From: QYOJ01 sp964616825
GTDB taxonomy: Bacteria; Bacteroidota; Bacteroidia; Bacteroidales; FEN-979
NCBI GenBank assembly: GCA_964616825.1
Contig: CAZTSX010000016.1
Span: forward strand, 5,210 to 69,209
Length of the DNA: 64,000 nucleotides
Direction of reading: 5' to 3'
The notes under the pieces were generated by a model. The model searched no databases, was not told the origin of the DNA, and was given only the letters and a program-made list of their open reading frames with translations. Shown one piece after another: positions 63,961 to 64,000 of this stretch. The position numbers were made by a program, and so were the translations under genes. Every line of letters begins with the position of its first letter. The first letter of the stretch is position 1.

Positions 63961-64000
63961 TTCCCAACGGCATCAAGTTGGTCGTTAGATATACAACCAC

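Overview
This window is chromosomal DNA of an uncultured or draft-genome member of the Bacteroidetes, most likely Bacteroidales or Marinilabiliales. The evidence is consistent across the window. It has a complete Na+-NQR operon (nqrABCDEF), an atpD-atpC pair apart from the other ATP synthase genes, T9SS C-terminal sorting domains on secreted proteins, a SusC/TonB-type receptor, DUF4270 next to glmS, and a zinc-less DksA-like protein between ileS and lspA. TAnnTTTG -7 boxes, the Bacteroidetes housekeeping promoter signature, precede many genes. It is a scaffold, with a 100-N gap inside one gene. No rRNA, CRISPR array, insertion sequence, integrase or phage structural gene was seen.

Layout. Bases 1-5.7 kb look accessory: a 5'-truncated DUF5131 (Gp37/Gp68-like) protein, a gene remnant, a class II Fic protein, a deaminase with an apparent export signal, a GH17-like secreted glycosidase, and YjbQ. 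Bases 6.1-12.2 kb hold the NQR operon, with a 63-codon membrane/cysteine protein convergent to nqrF that resembles the NQR maturation factor NqrM. Bases 12.3-20.3 kb hold a YycJ-type MBL hydrolase, an outer-membrane protein interrupted by a stop codon, a TonB receptor containing the gap, two T9SS-exported Asp-box proteins and a TMEM175-like channel. Next come an 11-heme membrane-anchored cytochrome (20.5-22.6 kb), a tripartite RND efflux operon (22.7-28.5 kb), and a GT4 glycosyltransferase with a uridine-kinase-like NTPase (28.5-30.5 kb). Bases 30.5-36.4 kb carry a lipoprotein, an iron alcohol dehydrogenase that appears to have lost its metal-binding segment, an AGCS symporter, a monoheme cytochrome c and an epimerase with a repeat inserted in frame.

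From 36.5 kb housekeeping dominates: tRNA-Phe with its own promoter and terminator, then coaX, an outer-membrane protein, lptC and ppiD; atpDC; ileS-dksA-lspA-M23 peptidase; a MATE exporter with a candidate structured leader; a TlpA-like lipoprotein; yceD-rpmF-plsX-fabH (phospholipid and fatty acid initiation); proline dehydrogenase; and finally a half-length starch-synthase-like protein, DUF4270 and glmS.

The most unusual signals are not classical genes. (1) Seven directly repeated ATGGCAAT octamers at 10-11 bp spacing face three inverted copies at 13 bp spacing, between tRNA-Phe and coaX. (2) A three-way-junction RNA candidate lies upstream of the MATE gene and folds better as the minus-strand transcript. 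(3) Short dispersed repeats sit inside protein-coding genes and are translated. I found no clear new multi-gene defence or biosynthetic system. The protein-level candidates worth following are the NqrM-like protein, the motif-less half glycogen synthase and the 11-heme cytochrome.
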